Source: Chitinophagaceae bacterium
GTDB taxonomy: Bacteria > Bacteroidota > Bacteroidia > Chitinophagales > Chitinophagaceae
Reading direction: 5' to 3'
NCBI GenBank assembly: GCA_016720565.1
Contig: JADKKJ010000011.1
Span: 1-64,000 of the forward strand
Length of the DNA stretch: 64,000 bases
A program made the position numbers and the translations under genes. Positions 7,744-17,235 of the stretch are shown one piece after another (the stretch's first letter is position 1; every line of letters starts with the position of its first letter). The notes under the pieces were generated by a model. That model did not search any database. It was given only the letters and a program-made list of their open reading frames with translations, and had not been told where the DNA came from.

Positions 7744-8382
7744 TTATTTTATCCCTGTACTTTGTTCAGTTGCCTTGATCAGGCCAAGTTCCACATCGGT
7801 GATCTTCACCATTGCATAACGCTTTACCTGGTTGATGGTCATCTCATCGAGAATATCCACCGTGTTCTTATAGGTCGCATCCGCATCAGGTTTAATGATC
7901 ACTACGAAGTCCACATCCTTGCAGGCATCCTGCCAGTCGGGATCGCCTTTTTTCTTGGCGCTCTCCTGGATAGGGTTGCAGATCTCAGGATTATGGTAGT
8001 GTTTGCCGATCACTTCCGCTTTCTTATCAAGAATGATCTTACGAACCTCTTTAAAAGTGGTTTGCTTGAAATTATTCTTTTCGGCACTTACTTCCAGCTG
8101 TCCTTCGTAATAATAAATGTTATTGCCTTTTCCAAGCATAAGGGTGAGGGCGCCCGATTGTTTTACTTCGGTCTCCTTGTCCTTATCCTTGATATCCTTA
8201 GGCATGTTGAGGTCCATGGCCGTTGGCGTCTGCATGGTCGCTGTGAACACGAAGAACGTGATCAGCAGGAACCCCAGGTCCACCATGGGCGTCATATCCA
8301 CCCGCGTAGAAAGTTTCTTGGCTTTCTTTACGCCCGGGCCTTTTTTATGACCACCATCCCCACCGGTATCTATACTAGCCAT
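7744..8382 (-). CDS. exbD: biopolymer transport protein ExbD (second copy)
   Basis: 212-residue ExbD/TolR family protein. A basic N-terminus is followed by a single membrane helix carrying the proton-pathway aspartate (DMTPMVDLGFLLITFF, D35), then a periplasmic domain. An insert around residues 120-150 contains two cysteines (PEICNP and WQDACKD), which could form a disulfide. It works with ExbB and TonB to energise outer-membrane uptake. Two different ExbD proteins in one operon are usual in Bacteroidota; this one is 54 bases upstream of tonB and 21 bases downstream of the first exbD. Confidence 0.95.
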   Translation of the reverse strand: MASIDTGGDGGHKKGPGVKKAKKLSTRVDMTPMVDLGFLLITFFVFTATMQTPTAMDLNMPKDIKDKDKETEVKQSGALTLMLGKGNNIYYYEGQLEVSAEKNNFKQTTFKEVRKIILDKKAEVIGKHYHNPEICNPIQESAKKKGDPDWQDACKDVDFVVIIKPDADATYKNTVDILDEMTINQVKRYAMVKITDVELGLIKATEQSTGIK

Positions 8383-8403
8383 ATTAAATGCTTTTTTGTT
8401 TAA

Positions 8404-9060
8404 TTATTTTGTTTGCCATCTCTGCACTTTCTTCAGCTCGCTGCCATGTGGCACATCTTCCAAAGAAGTAACCAGTTCGTATTTGAATTCCTCATTCTTA
8501 CGGAGGGCATCCACTACTGCTTCAAAAGCCGGGTATTTGGAATTACCATCTCCTTTGATCAGGAATTTCAACGGCTGTCCTTTAAAGGCATCCTTGGTCA
8601 AGCGGATCCACCATAACAACTGGTTATTAGTGGAGTCCAGTACCGGGATACCTGGCTGGTCTACTTTGGCCTGCTCGTTAGGGTCAACATTCAGGAACGA
8701 TTTCAATCCGGCAAATGGAACACCGACCATATAGGTCTTACGGAAATTCCTGATCTCTGTAGGTGTCAGTCCCAGATTTTGCGTGCTGTTCACTCCGTTG
8801 ATAACGTCGTCGAATTTCTCCGGCTCTTTTTCAGACAATAAAGCATAGTATACTTTATTGGTGGAATCGATGGAGATAAGAACGGCGTTACTTTCAGGAA
8901 GTGCCTGAGATAATACGGAACCAGGCGTGGTGATCTCCACGGGCTCCGGTGGCTTGAATTTGGTCGCCATGATGAAGAAAGAAAGGATCAGGAACGCGAT
9001 GTCCACAAAGGGCGTCATGTCCGTATCCGTACTCTTCTTCGGTATTTTAACACTCGGCAT
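8404..9060 (-). CDS. exbD: biopolymer transport protein ExbD (first copy)
   Basis: 218-residue ExbD family protein with the membrane helix near its N-terminus (DMTPFVDIAFLILSFFIMAT, conserved aspartate D20) and a larger periplasmic domain. It differs clearly from the next ExbD, so the pair probably forms a heteromeric stator partner with ExbB instead of being a recent duplication. It lies 60 bases after exbB in the same operon. Confidence 0.95.
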   Translation of the reverse strand: MPSVKIPKKSTDTDMTPFVDIAFLILSFFIMATKFKPPEPVEITTPGSVLSQALPESNAVLISIDSTNKVYYALLSEKEPEKFDDVINGVNSTQNLGLTPTEIRNFRKTYMVGVPFAGLKSFLNVDPNEQAKVDQPGIPVLDSTNNQLLWWIRLTKDAFKGQPLKFLIKGDGNSKYPAFEAVVDALRKNEEFKYELVTSLEDVPHGSELKKVQRWQTK

Positions 9061-9120
9061 GTTTTCTACGATTTAATAATGAGATGAATGAACTGAGTTT
9101 TTCCATACAAAGCGGGCCTC

Positions 9121-9975
9121 TTACTTATAAAGAGAACCAAAGCTTTGGGTAAGGGTGAAACCTGATTCATCGATACCATAGGTGATCGAGTCAATACGAG
9201 TGGTAAACACGTTATACATAATAAGTGCCAGGGCGGAAGTACCGATACCCAGGGCCGTGTTATACAGGGCCTCAGAGATACCAACAGCCAGCTGACCAGC
9301 GGCACCAGCTCCACCACCTTCACCCAGCGCGGCGAAGGAACGGATCATACCCAATACCGTTCCCAACAGGGCGATCAGGGTACCAACCGATGTAATAGTA
9401 GAAAGGAATACCAGGTTCTTCTGCAGCATAGGCAGTTCCAGCGCAGTAGCTTCTTCTACCTCTTTCTGGATAGCGATCACTTTCTGGTCAATATTAAGAC
9501 CGCCTTCGTTGATCATTTCTTTATAACGGCGGAGACCGGCTTTCATCACGTTACCTACGGAACCGCGTTGCTTATCGCATTCGCTCATGGCCGCATCTAC
9601 GTTACGGTTAGCCAAATGATATTGAACTTTACGGATAAAATCAGAGATATTACCGCTGCCCAATGCTTTACGGATGGTAAGAAAACGCTCAATAGAGAAT
9701 ACCACCACCATCAGGAACATACCGATCAGCAGAGGTACAATGATACCACCCTCATAGATCCTGTGCAGGGCATCTTTTGGAGATTTGTGCTGAGGCCAGA
9801 TACCACCAGAGGTAGCAGGCTCATTAAATCCACCGGGATCACCCAGTACAAAACGCCAGAATGCGTAACCCACAATGATACAAGCAACCGGAGCGATCCA
9901 TGAAATCAAATTGCCGCTTTTTTTTGGTTGAACAGAAGTAGCCTTAACAGATGCAGTCGGTTTAATCTCTGCCAT
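9121..9975 (-). CDS. exbB: proton channel ExbB/TolQ/MotA family protein
   Basis: 284-residue inner-membrane protein forming the proton channel with ExbD. Membrane segments are visible at ~26-45 (ISWIAPVACIIVGYAFWRFV), ~78-98 (IVPLLIGMFLMVVVFSIERF), ~190-212 (LVFLSTITSVGTLIALLGTV) and ~238-258 (ISEALYNTALGIGTSALALI). The cytoplasmic loop between them and the glycine-rich ALGEGGGAGAAGQ are typical of the family. It is the first gene of the exbB-exbD-exbD-tonB operon. The 179-base gap upstream (9976-10154) is AT-rich and must hold the operon promoter, but no clear TAnnTTTG site was identified. Confidence 0.95.
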   Translation of the reverse strand: MAEIKPTASVKATSVQPKKSGNLISWIAPVACIIVGYAFWRFVLGDPGGFNEPATSGGIWPQHKSPKDALHRIYEGGIIVPLLIGMFLMVVVFSIERFLTIRKALGSGNISDFIRKVQYHLANRNVDAAMSECDKQRGSVGNVMKAGLRRYKEMINEGGLNIDQKVIAIQKEVEEATALELPMLQKNLVFLSTITSVGTLIALLGTVLGMIRSFAALGEGGGAGAAGQLAVGISEALYNTALGIGTSALALIMYNVFTTRIDSITYGIDESGFTLTQSFGSLYK

Positions 9976-10154
9976 GATCTTAATTTTTAAATTTTAAATG
10001 TTAGTATACTAATCTTTCAGGGGCACAATTCTAATTGAAAAACCGCGAAAAATGTGCGTCAAGTTAATGATTTTTTGATACGAAACAACCCCGGCTAAAT
10101 AATTTAAAAAGAATTCGATGGCGGGAAATTTAAGGAGAATCAGCAGGCTAACGA

Positions 10155-11429
10155 CTATTCGTATCGAAGTGCCTCGATAGGGTTTAATTTACCGGCTTTC
10201 AGGGCGGGGTAAAGCCCTGCCAGCAAGCCCACCAGGGTACAGATCGCTATTCCATAAAATACCCAGTTCCAGGGCACCACAAAGCCGGTTTTCAGCACCA
10301 TGGAGAACAGGTTCCCTACCATTATCCCCAATATTATACCGAAAATGGCACCCAATACGCTTATAATGATGGCCTCCAGCAAAAACTGGCGACTGACCAT
10401 CCGGCTCTTTCCCCCAATGGCCTTAATAAGGCCCACTTCCCGGGTCCTTTCACTCACCGATACCAGCATGATATTCATAAGGCCTATGGCAGCCCCAATA
10501 AGGGTGATCAGCCCGATCACGGTGGCAGACACCGTAAGGAAACGGAGGCTATTCATGGCCTTCTCCACCACGCTGTCGCTGCGGTCGATCACGAAATTAC
10601 TGGCCTCGGTAATGGCCAGCTTGCGTATGGCCCTGAACTGGCTCTCAGCCTCGCCCATGGCCTGCTCCACTTTTAAAAGGTCATTCGACATGATACCTAT
10701 CACAAAAGAGAAGCCCGATGGAAAATTATTATCCAGGTTAGAATAGGTGGTCATTACCATATTATCCCTGCTGAATCCAAAAGTGGATCCCCGGCTCTCT
10801 AATACCCCCAGTACCCGATAAGGGATATTATTGATACGCACCACGGAATTAATGGCGGTCTCGGCACCTGCCTTGAATAATTTATCGGCCACATCATAAC
10901 CAAGTATGCAAACATTGGAGGCGCTGCGCACATCCAGTTTATTGAAATTGCGGCCATATTTGATAGAGAACCCGTTCAGCAGAGCATACCCTTCATCAGC
11001 GCCAAACATGAATACATCGGGATTGGTCTTACGGTTACGATAGGAAACAATATTGCTTCTTCCCCCGAAAATGGAAATACTTTTCACCGAAGGAAAATCA
11101 AACCGGTCAACAAATAGCTCTGCCTCCTCCTTCGTAATATTCCTTCCCAGGTTGGATTTTTTTTCCTTTTTTCCCGTTTTTGAAACGGTCATCTTTGAAC
11201 TATTGCCACCCCCGAAACGGATATCCCTTTCTTTAAAGCGAATGGAAAATCCATTGGCTCCCATCGTAGAAAAACTTTCTGTGAATTTCTGGTTCATGGC
11301 CGTAATGGCCGTAATGATCCCTACCAGCGCCATGATACCAAATGCGATGATGGATACGGTTAACCCCGTGCGCAGGCGATTGCCTTTGACCGTGCGGAAT
11401 GCGAGAGCGAGTATATCCGCGAATTTCAT
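10155..11429 (-). CDS. MacB/FtsX-type ABC transporter permease
   Basis: 424-residue permease with the MacB layout: an N-terminal membrane helix after a short cytoplasmic start (RTVKGNRLRTGLTVSIIAFGI), a large periplasmic domain of ~240 residues, and three C-terminal helices (FLTVSATVIGLITLIGAAIG, ISVLGAIFGIILGIMVGNLF, WVFYGIAICTLVGLLAGLYP). It ends in the conserved PALKAGKLNPIEALRYE. Such proteins use mechanical movement to export lipoproteins, peptides or toxins, or to control periplasmic enzymes. No ATPase gene is adjacent, so its partner is encoded elsewhere. A GTTGAGNN repeat separates it from nuoN. Confidence 0.92.
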   Translation of the reverse strand: MKFADILALAFRTVKGNRLRTGLTVSIIAFGIMALVGIITAITAMNQKFTESFSTMGANGFSIRFKERDIRFGGGNSSKMTVSKTGKKEKKSNLGRNITKEEAELFVDRFDFPSVKSISIFGGRSNIVSYRNRKTNPDVFMFGADEGYALLNGFSIKYGRNFNKLDVRSASNVCILGYDVADKLFKAGAETAINSVVRINNIPYRVLGVLESRGSTFGFSRDNMVMTTYSNLDNNFPSGFSFVIGIMSNDLLKVEQAMGEAESQFRAIRKLAITEASNFVIDRSDSVVEKAMNSLRFLTVSATVIGLITLIGAAIGLMNIMLVSVSERTREVGLIKAIGGKSRMVSRQFLLEAIIISVLGAIFGIILGIMVGNLFSMVLKTGFVVPWNWVFYGIAICTLVGLLAGLYPALKAGKLNPIEALRYE

Positions 11430-11446
11430 GGAGCGAAGATAGGAAG

Positions 11447-11481
11447 AGAAGTTGAGCTGTTGAGAAGTTGAGGGGTTGAGA
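11447..11481. repeat. GTTGAGNN repeat between the ABC permease and nuoN
   Basis: Four GTTGAG copies at eight-base spacing (GTTGAGCT GTTGAGAA GTTGAGGG GTTGAG) fill the 67-base gap downstream of the nuo operon. No intrinsic terminator is visible there. Confidence 0.85.
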
Positions 11482-11496
11482 AACCCTCACTGCTCT

Positions 11497-12879
11497 CTAA
11501 AAATAATACCAGCTCAGCAATATATCCGGGAATACACCCAGAACAATGACCAGCCCTGCCAAAACAACCAATGTCCATTTAAAAGACAGGGAGACCGGTA
11601 ATTCATGGGCATCAGTTTCGCTATCGCGGAAATACATGGCCTGGATCACGCGGAAATAATAATACACGGATACTGCCGCCATCAATACGGCGAAGATCAC
11701 CAGCCAGAGATGCTGTCCACCGGCAAGGGCCGCTTTCAGCATATAGAATTTGGCGATAAAGCCGGCCGTAAGCGGAATACCCGCCAGCGAGAGAAGAAAT
11801 ATAGTAGTGGTAGCAGCCAAAAGGGGCTGCCGCTTTGCAAAACCATTGAAACCATCAAAGGTGTAATCCTGCATTTTGATCAGCACTGCGAAAATGCCGA
11901 TGGTGGCAAGACTATAAGCCGTTACATAAAGTATCAGCCCTTCCCTGCCTTCAGCGCTCATGGAATAAACGGCAAACATCATAAAGCCCGCCTGTGCGAT
12001 ACTGGAATAGGCCAGCATTCTTTTTACACTTTGCTGGAATACAGCCGTGATATTACCAATGAATAAGGTAGCCACTGTAAGTATACCGGCGATCATCTGC
12101 CATTGGGGCTGGAATTTCCCAAACGCATCAGAAAAAAGACGGATGAACGCGATGAACACAGCTGCCTTTACTACGGTAGCCATGAAGGAAGTGAATACAG
12201 TAGGCGCCCCGTCATATACATCAGGCGTCCAGAAATGGAAGGGAGCTACCGATGCCTTGAAGGCCATGGAGAACATCAGCAACAACATACCCGCGGTAAG
12301 CAACACAGATGTTTTTCCATCTACCACGGTATTGATCGCGCTTAGGTCGAAACTGGCCCTGGCTCCGTAGATCAGGGCAATACCCATCAGCATCAGTCCG
12401 GTGGAAAAAGATCCCATCAGAAAATACTTCAGCGAAGCCTCATTGCTTTTCAGGTTTCGTTTATCAGAACCAGTAAGAATATAAAGCGGAATAGAGATGA
12501 TCTCGATACCAAGGAACAATATCAGCAATGACTGGAAGGAACTGGTAAGGTCGATACCACAGATGATAAAAAATATAAGCGCAAAGTATTCGCTGTTATA
12601 GGCCCCTACCTTTTCCATATCGCGGGCAGATAACAATAAATAAAGGAAAGTGGTTACAGTAGCGATGCCAATGAAGAGCAGGGCTGGCCTGTCATATTTC
12701 ATCAATCCTTCTGTTTGGATGTGGAAGATCTTTATGCCCTGCATTTCCAGCACATTCACCAGTACCAGCGCGAGCATGCCCGCGATGGCCAGGATCCTAA
12801 TGGGAGCTTTTCCTTTCAGCAGTACACCGCTGAACATCATGAGTACTCCCCAAACGGCCGATATGATCAATACATTCAT
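11497..12879 (-). CDS. nuoN: NADH-quinone oxidoreductase subunit N
   Basis: 460-residue antiporter-like membrane subunit of complex I, related to NuoL and NuoM, forming one of the proton channels. About 14 membrane segments; conserved charged residues are in the lysine-containing helix ASVAPFHFWTPDVYDGAPT and the IAQAGFMMF region. It is the last gene of the nuo operon, 13 bases after nuoM. Confidence 0.95.
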   Translation of the reverse strand: MNVLIISAVWGVLMMFSGVLLKGKAPIRILAIAGMLALVLVNVLEMQGIKIFHIQTEGLMKYDRPALLFIGIATVTTFLYLLLSARDMEKVGAYNSEYFALIFFIICGIDLTSSFQSLLILFLGIEIISIPLYILTGSDKRNLKSNEASLKYFLMGSFSTGLMLMGIALIYGARASFDLSAINTVVDGKTSVLLTAGMLLLMFSMAFKASVAPFHFWTPDVYDGAPTVFTSFMATVVKAAVFIAFIRLFSDAFGKFQPQWQMIAGILTVATLFIGNITAVFQQSVKRMLAYSSIAQAGFMMFAVYSMSAEGREGLILYVTAYSLATIGIFAVLIKMQDYTFDGFNGFAKRQPLLAATTTIFLLSLAGIPLTAGFIAKFYMLKAALAGGQHLWLVIFAVLMAAVSVYYYFRVIQAMYFRDSETDAHELPVSLSFKWTLVVLAGLVIVLGVFPDILLSWYYF

Positions 12880-12892
12880 ATAATTGCGCTTA

Positions 12893-14371
12893 CTACTTCT
12901 TTAATAATGGTAAAACGTTCGCTTTTTCCAAAATGAAATTGCTCGTATCATTTGCCAGGTTAAGCAATGACTGCGGGCAGATCCCAAACCAGCATATGAT
13001 ACCTACGATGATGGCCAGGGCTATTTTCTCATTCAAACTGATATCCACTGCGGATGCCGTCAGTTCATTGGTATTTCCATAAAAAACTTTGCGGATCATA
13101 TTCAGCGTATATACCGCTGAAAGAATGATGCTGAGTCCGGCCAGTACTGTAAACAGTTTACTGTACTGCGTTACCCCTGAATTAAAGATGCCATTGAACA
13201 TCAGGAACTCTCCGGGGAAAGCATTGGTGAGTGGCAACGCAATATTCGCCAGGGCAACAATAACCAAAAGAATGGCCATAGCTGGTGCCTTCTGTGCCAA
13301 CCCGCCAAGGTCGGAGATCTTCCTGGTACCAAATTGCCTTTCGATGATCTCTACTACGATCCACAAACCGATGATGTTGATACCGTGGTTGAACATCTGT
13401 ATCATGGCACCCTGTACCGAACTATTATTTTCCGAGAAGATGGCCGCGGCCATTAATCCTATATGCGCAATGGAAGAATAAGCCACCAGTCTTTTAAGGT
13501 CATCCTGCCGAATGGCGATCAGCGAAGCATAGATCATTCCGATCACCGCCATTGACGTCACCACATCTCCCCATTGAAAAGCAGCGATTGGCACAACAGG
13601 CAATAACCAGCGAAGCAGGGCAAATACACCCATTTTCACCATCACCCCGCTAAGGATCATGGTAGTGGCCGTAGGCGATTGCTCATAGGTATCGGGCTGC
13701 CAGGTATGGAAAGGGAATATGGGCATTTTGATCGCAAAGGCGACAAACATCAGCCAGAATACGATCTGCTCTTCTCCCACGGTTAATTTGGCATTGTAAA
13801 ACTGCTCAATAGAAAAACTCTGCAAAGGCGTATGTGAATACACAAACAGGATCCCTATCAGCATCAGCAGTGAACCAAGGAAAGTATAAACAAAGAATTT
13901 GAACGTAACAGCGATCCTCTTCTCCCCACCCCATTGTGAACAGAGAAAATACATCGGTATCAGGGCCAGTTCCCAGGCAAAATAAAACAGCAGGGCATCC
14001 ATGGCCAGGAATACACCCATCATACCCGCTTGGGCCAATAACATCAGGGCATAAAAATTATGGGCCTTCTTATAGGAGGTCTTCCAGGTAGCCAGCATCA
14101 CTATTGGATAAGCCACGGCGTTCAACAGGCAAAGCAATTGACCCATTCCATCCAGCTTCACTGTGAAACTGCTGTTCAGCAATGACATCCAGTTGGCCGA
14201 ATAGCTAAGGCAGCTGGCATCATTTTTACAAATGGTCAATCCGGTAATAACGACCGCCAGTGTGGCGACCGATGCGAACAATGCCCAGGCCCTGGCGGTT
14301 CGGTCATTCTTTAAAAAGAAAGTGGCGAAGCCAGTAACTAGGGGAACAAGTATAAGCAGTAGAGCGATCAT
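12893..14371 (-). CDS. nuoM: NADH-quinone oxidoreductase subunit M
   Basis: 492-residue antiporter-like proton-channel subunit of complex I. It shows the family signatures AFAIKMPIFPFHTWQPDTYE (lysine and histidine of the channel) and LVAYSSIAHIGLMAAAI, plus the conserved glutamate in YFAWELALIPMYFL. It starts 6 bases after nuoL ends. Confidence 0.96.
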   Translation of the reverse strand: MIALLLILVPLVTGFATFFLKNDRTARAWALFASVATLAVVITGLTICKNDASCLSYSANWMSLLNSSFTVKLDGMGQLLCLLNAVAYPIVMLATWKTSYKKAHNFYALMLLAQAGMMGVFLAMDALLFYFAWELALIPMYFLCSQWGGEKRIAVTFKFFVYTFLGSLLMLIGILFVYSHTPLQSFSIEQFYNAKLTVGEEQIVFWLMFVAFAIKMPIFPFHTWQPDTYEQSPTATTMILSGVMVKMGVFALLRWLLPVVPIAAFQWGDVVTSMAVIGMIYASLIAIRQDDLKRLVAYSSIAHIGLMAAAIFSENNSSVQGAMIQMFNHGINIIGLWIVVEIIERQFGTRKISDLGGLAQKAPAMAILLVIVALANIALPLTNAFPGEFLMFNGIFNSGVTQYSKLFTVLAGLSIILSAVYTLNMIRKVFYGNTNELTASAVDISLNEKIALAIIVGIICWFGICPQSLLNLANDTSNFILEKANVLPLLKK

Positions 14372-14377
14372 TAAAAC

Positions 14378-16270
14378 TTATTTTCTCAAAAAGAACTGTA
14401 ATACAAAGATCAATACCATACTAAGCACCATCAGCAACACATAGCTGCCTACCTGCCCGCTTTGCAGCAGCCGAAGCTGCCGGCTTCCATAATTTACGGC
14501 CTTACCCACTCCATTCACTAACCCATCCACCACCGAACGTTCAATTACATTATTCAAAAAGCCACCCAGTTTATGCAGTGGTTTTACAATGATGGCTTCG
14601 TAAAATTCATCCACATACCATTTATGCTCCAGCACTTTTGCCAGCCCGGTATTCTCTTTTGCGCTGTACTTACGGTAAATGAACCAGGCCGCGATGATCA
14701 TTACCAGTACAAGACCGGTAGATAATCCCATCAGCATATATTCGGTAGAAGCAGAAACTTCATGGCCTTCATGCACAGGAATAACCGGACTTAAAAATGC
14801 AGTGAGTTTATCGCCTCCATGACTGATCACCTCCGGCACACCTACGAATCCTCCTATTATGGAAAGGACCGCCAGTATGATCAAAGGAAGGGTCATTGCC
14901 CATGGACTTTCATGCAGATGATGTTTCTGTTCTTCTGTTCCACGGAAGGTTCCGGTAAAACTGACAAAGAACAAACGGAACATATAAAAAGCGGTAAGCA
15001 ATGCGGTGAACAGCGCAATGCCATAAAATATCGGGCTCTTGATGTATGCGCTTAACAGGATGGCATCTTTAGAAAAGAAGCCGCTGAATGGCGGAATGCC
15101 TGCAATAGCGATACAACCTATCAGGAAAGTAATGAAGGTGATCTTCAGTTTACCACTGAGTCCACCCATGTTACGGATATCCTGGTCACCACCCATTGCA
15201 TGTATCACGCTGCCGCTTCCAAGGAATAAAAGCGCTTTGAAGAAGGCATGGGTCATCACATGGAAAACAGCCGCTACATAAGCACCTGTACCCAATGCCA
15301 GGAACATAAAGCCTAACTGACTAACGGTAGAATAAGCCAGTACTTTTTTAATATCATTCTGCTTCATGGCTATCGTGGCCGCAAGCAAAGCTGTAGCAAG
15401 TCCTATAATGGCCACCAGGTTCATGGTGAAAGGTGCCATACTGTATAATAAGTTGGAGCGGGCGATCATATAAATACCCGCGGTCACCATGGTAGCAGCG
15501 TGGATCAATGCAGATACAGGTGTAGGACCTGCCATCGCATCGGGCAACCAGGTATATAAAGGTATCTGCGCGGATTTACCGGTAGCACCCACAAAAAGAA
15601 GCAGGGTGATAGCCGTAAGATCTGTAGCAGAAAATTTCGCCAGGCTGGCTGCAGTGAATACTTCGTCGTAGGAAACGGTATTAAGTTTGCTGATGATCCA
15701 GAATATGGCGATCAGGAATGCCAGGTCGCCAATACGATTCATGATGAAGGCCTTATTGGCAGCCTTATTATATTCCTGGTTCTTGAACCAATAGCCGATC
15801 AGCAGGTAAGAACAAAGGCCCACCCCTTCCCAGCCAATGAACATGATCACGAAGTTCGCACCCATTACCAGTAATAGCATGGAGAATACAAACAGGTTGA
15901 GATAAGAGAAATAACGGGCGAAATGCGCCGGTTTCTCTTCATGCATATAAGCGGTAGAATAAAGATGTATCAGAAAGCCAACGCCTGTGATGATCAAAAG
16001 GAATAAAGAAGAAAGCTCATCCACTTTAAATTCAAAAGGGATCACCAATTTGCCCACGGAGATAAAATCAAAATAATGCGCTACATATCCACCACCCTCT
16101 TTTACATGAAGGAAAACCCAGATGCTCATAGCGAAAGCAGCTAAAATAGTACCGCTGCCAATGATACTGGTCAGTCCCTTAGAAAGATAATTGCGACCCA
16201 GTCCATTGATCAGGAAACCGATCAAAGGCAGCAATGGTATCCAGTAAACTATTTGTAAAACGTTCTCCAT
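14378..16270 (-). CDS. nuoL: NADH-quinone oxidoreductase subunit L
   Basis: 630-residue distal proton-channel subunit of complex I with ~16 membrane helices. Signatures: FIGWEGVGLCSYLLIGYW, KSAQIPLYTWLPDAMAGPTP, HAATMVTAGIYMIAR and LAYSTVSQLGFMFLALG. The C-terminal part (LEHKWYVDEFYEAIIVKPL, then a final helix ending FVLQFFLRK) corresponds to the long lateral helix that braces the membrane arm. Confidence 0.97.
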   Translation of the reverse strand: MENVLQIVYWIPLLPLIGFLINGLGRNYLSKGLTSIIGSGTILAAFAMSIWVFLHVKEGGGYVAHYFDFISVGKLVIPFEFKVDELSSLFLLIITGVGFLIHLYSTAYMHEEKPAHFARYFSYLNLFVFSMLLLVMGANFVIMFIGWEGVGLCSYLLIGYWFKNQEYNKAANKAFIMNRIGDLAFLIAIFWIISKLNTVSYDEVFTAASLAKFSATDLTAITLLLFVGATGKSAQIPLYTWLPDAMAGPTPVSALIHAATMVTAGIYMIARSNLLYSMAPFTMNLVAIIGLATALLAATIAMKQNDIKKVLAYSTVSQLGFMFLALGTGAYVAAVFHVMTHAFFKALLFLGSGSVIHAMGGDQDIRNMGGLSGKLKITFITFLIGCIAIAGIPPFSGFFSKDAILLSAYIKSPIFYGIALFTALLTAFYMFRLFFVSFTGTFRGTEEQKHHLHESPWAMTLPLIILAVLSIIGGFVGVPEVISHGGDKLTAFLSPVIPVHEGHEVSASTEYMLMGLSTGLVLVMIIAAWFIYRKYSAKENTGLAKVLEHKWYVDEFYEAIIVKPLHKLGGFLNNVIERSVVDGLVNGVGKAVNYGSRQLRLLQSGQVGSYVLLMVLSMVLIFVLQFFLRK

Positions 16271-16308
16271 ATCTTATGAGCAGTTAGCTCTCTTTTATAT
16301 ATTTTTTC

Positions 16309-16345
16309 TCAACTTCTCAACCCCTCAACTTCTCAACTTTCTCTC
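16309..16345. repeat. GTTGAGNN repeat (inverted orientation) between nuoL and nuoK
   Basis: CTCAAC copies at eight-base spacing (CTCAACTT CTCAACCC CTCAACTT CTCAAC) fill most of the 73-base nuoL-nuoK gap and run up to the nuoK stop codon. This spacer is inside the operon transcript. Confidence 0.85.
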
Positions 16346-16673
16346 AATGTTTCAATCTGTTGAGGAAATTCACATCCACAGAATGTACATTACGATATAG
16401 CATCACAATAATGGCCAGGCCCACACTTACTTCCGCTGCCGCCACCACCATGATAAAGAATACGAATAATTGTCCTTCACTTCCCGCTACCGCATTACTG
16501 CCTGATAATTGCAGGTGATGCATTTTAGAAAATGCCACCAATAACAGGTTCACCGCATTCAGCATAAGCTCGATGCACATGAAGATGATGATCGCATTGC
16601 GGCGGGTAAGCACCCCCACTATACCAATGGCGAATAAGGCCAGTGAGAGGAATATGTAATAGTTAATAGGCAT
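16344..16673 (-). CDS. nuoK: NADH-quinone oxidoreductase subunit K
   Basis: 109-residue three-helix subunit of the complex I proton pathway. The two conserved glutamates are in IIIFMCIELMLNAVNLL and VAAAEVSVGLAIIVML. The inserted segment SKMHHLQLSGSNAVAGSEGQ between helices two and three matches the longer NuoK of Bacteroidota. Confidence 0.95.
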   Translation of the reverse strand: MPINYYIFLSLALFAIGIVGVLTRRNAIIIFMCIELMLNAVNLLLVAFSKMHHLQLSGSNAVAGSEGQLFVFFIMVVAAAEVSVGLAIIVMLYRNVHSVDVNFLNRLKH

Positions 16674-16675
16674 TT

Positions 16676-16712
16676 GTTGAGCTGCTAGCTTCTAGCCGCT
16701 AGCTACTAGCTT
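16676..16712. repeat. 7-base-period CTRGCNN repeat between nuoK and nuoJ
   Basis: CTAGCTT CTAGCCG CTAGCTA CTAGCTT fills the 39-base spacer between nuoK and nuoJ inside the operon. The same unit style recurs between nuoE and nuoD at 23319-23354. Confidence 0.8.
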
Positions 16713-17213
16713 TTAATCTTTTTTACCAATGACAACTGCACCTACCATCGCGCTGAGGAATAAGATGCTGCTTATTTCAAAGGGCACGACATAAGTGCTG
16801 AATAATTGTTTTCCCAGTTCTTCTATCAACCCGATATTGCCGGTCTTCACCAGCGCTTCCTGTTGTTTCAGGTCGGAATCTTTCAAGGCGGCCACCAGTA
16901 CCAGTAACAAAGCGCCACCGGCTACGGCACCGGCCATTTTTAACCAGCGGTTCTTTCTTGGTTCTGTTTCTTTATTGAGATTCATCAGCATGATCACAAA
17001 AAGGAAAAGTACCATGATGGCCCCTGCGTAAACAATGATATTTACGATGGCCAGGAACTGCGCGTTCAATAAAATATAATGTCCGGATATAGAGAAAAAA
17101 GTGACGATCAGCCAGAGTACGCTATGTACCGGGCTCTTGCTGCTGATGACCATCAGCGCGCCGAATAAAGCGACTACCGACAGGAACCAGAATAATATTT
17201 GTACGATGTTCAT
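16713..17213 (-). CDS. nuoJ: NADH-quinone oxidoreductase subunit J
   Basis: 166-residue membrane subunit with five helices. The conserved IVYAGAIMVLFLFVIMLMNL helix (the pi-bulge helix that links quinone reduction to proton movement) is clear. Length is normal for the short NuoJ form. It starts 22 bases after nuoI. Confidence 0.95.
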   Translation of the reverse strand: MNIVQILFWFLSVVALFGALMVISSKSPVHSVLWLIVTFFSISGHYILLNAQFLAIVNIIVYAGAIMVLFLFVIMLMNLNKETEPRKNRWLKMAGAVAGGALLLVLVAALKDSDLKQQEALVKTGNIGLIEELGKQLFSTYVVPFEISSILFLSAMVGAVVIGKKD

Positions 17214-17235
17214 TCTTTTAAGCAGTTAATCTTGA

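Noticed and set aside
7708..8403. 231-codon plus-strand frame opposite exbD
   Set aside because: The exbD reading on the other strand has clear family motifs; this is a shadow frame.
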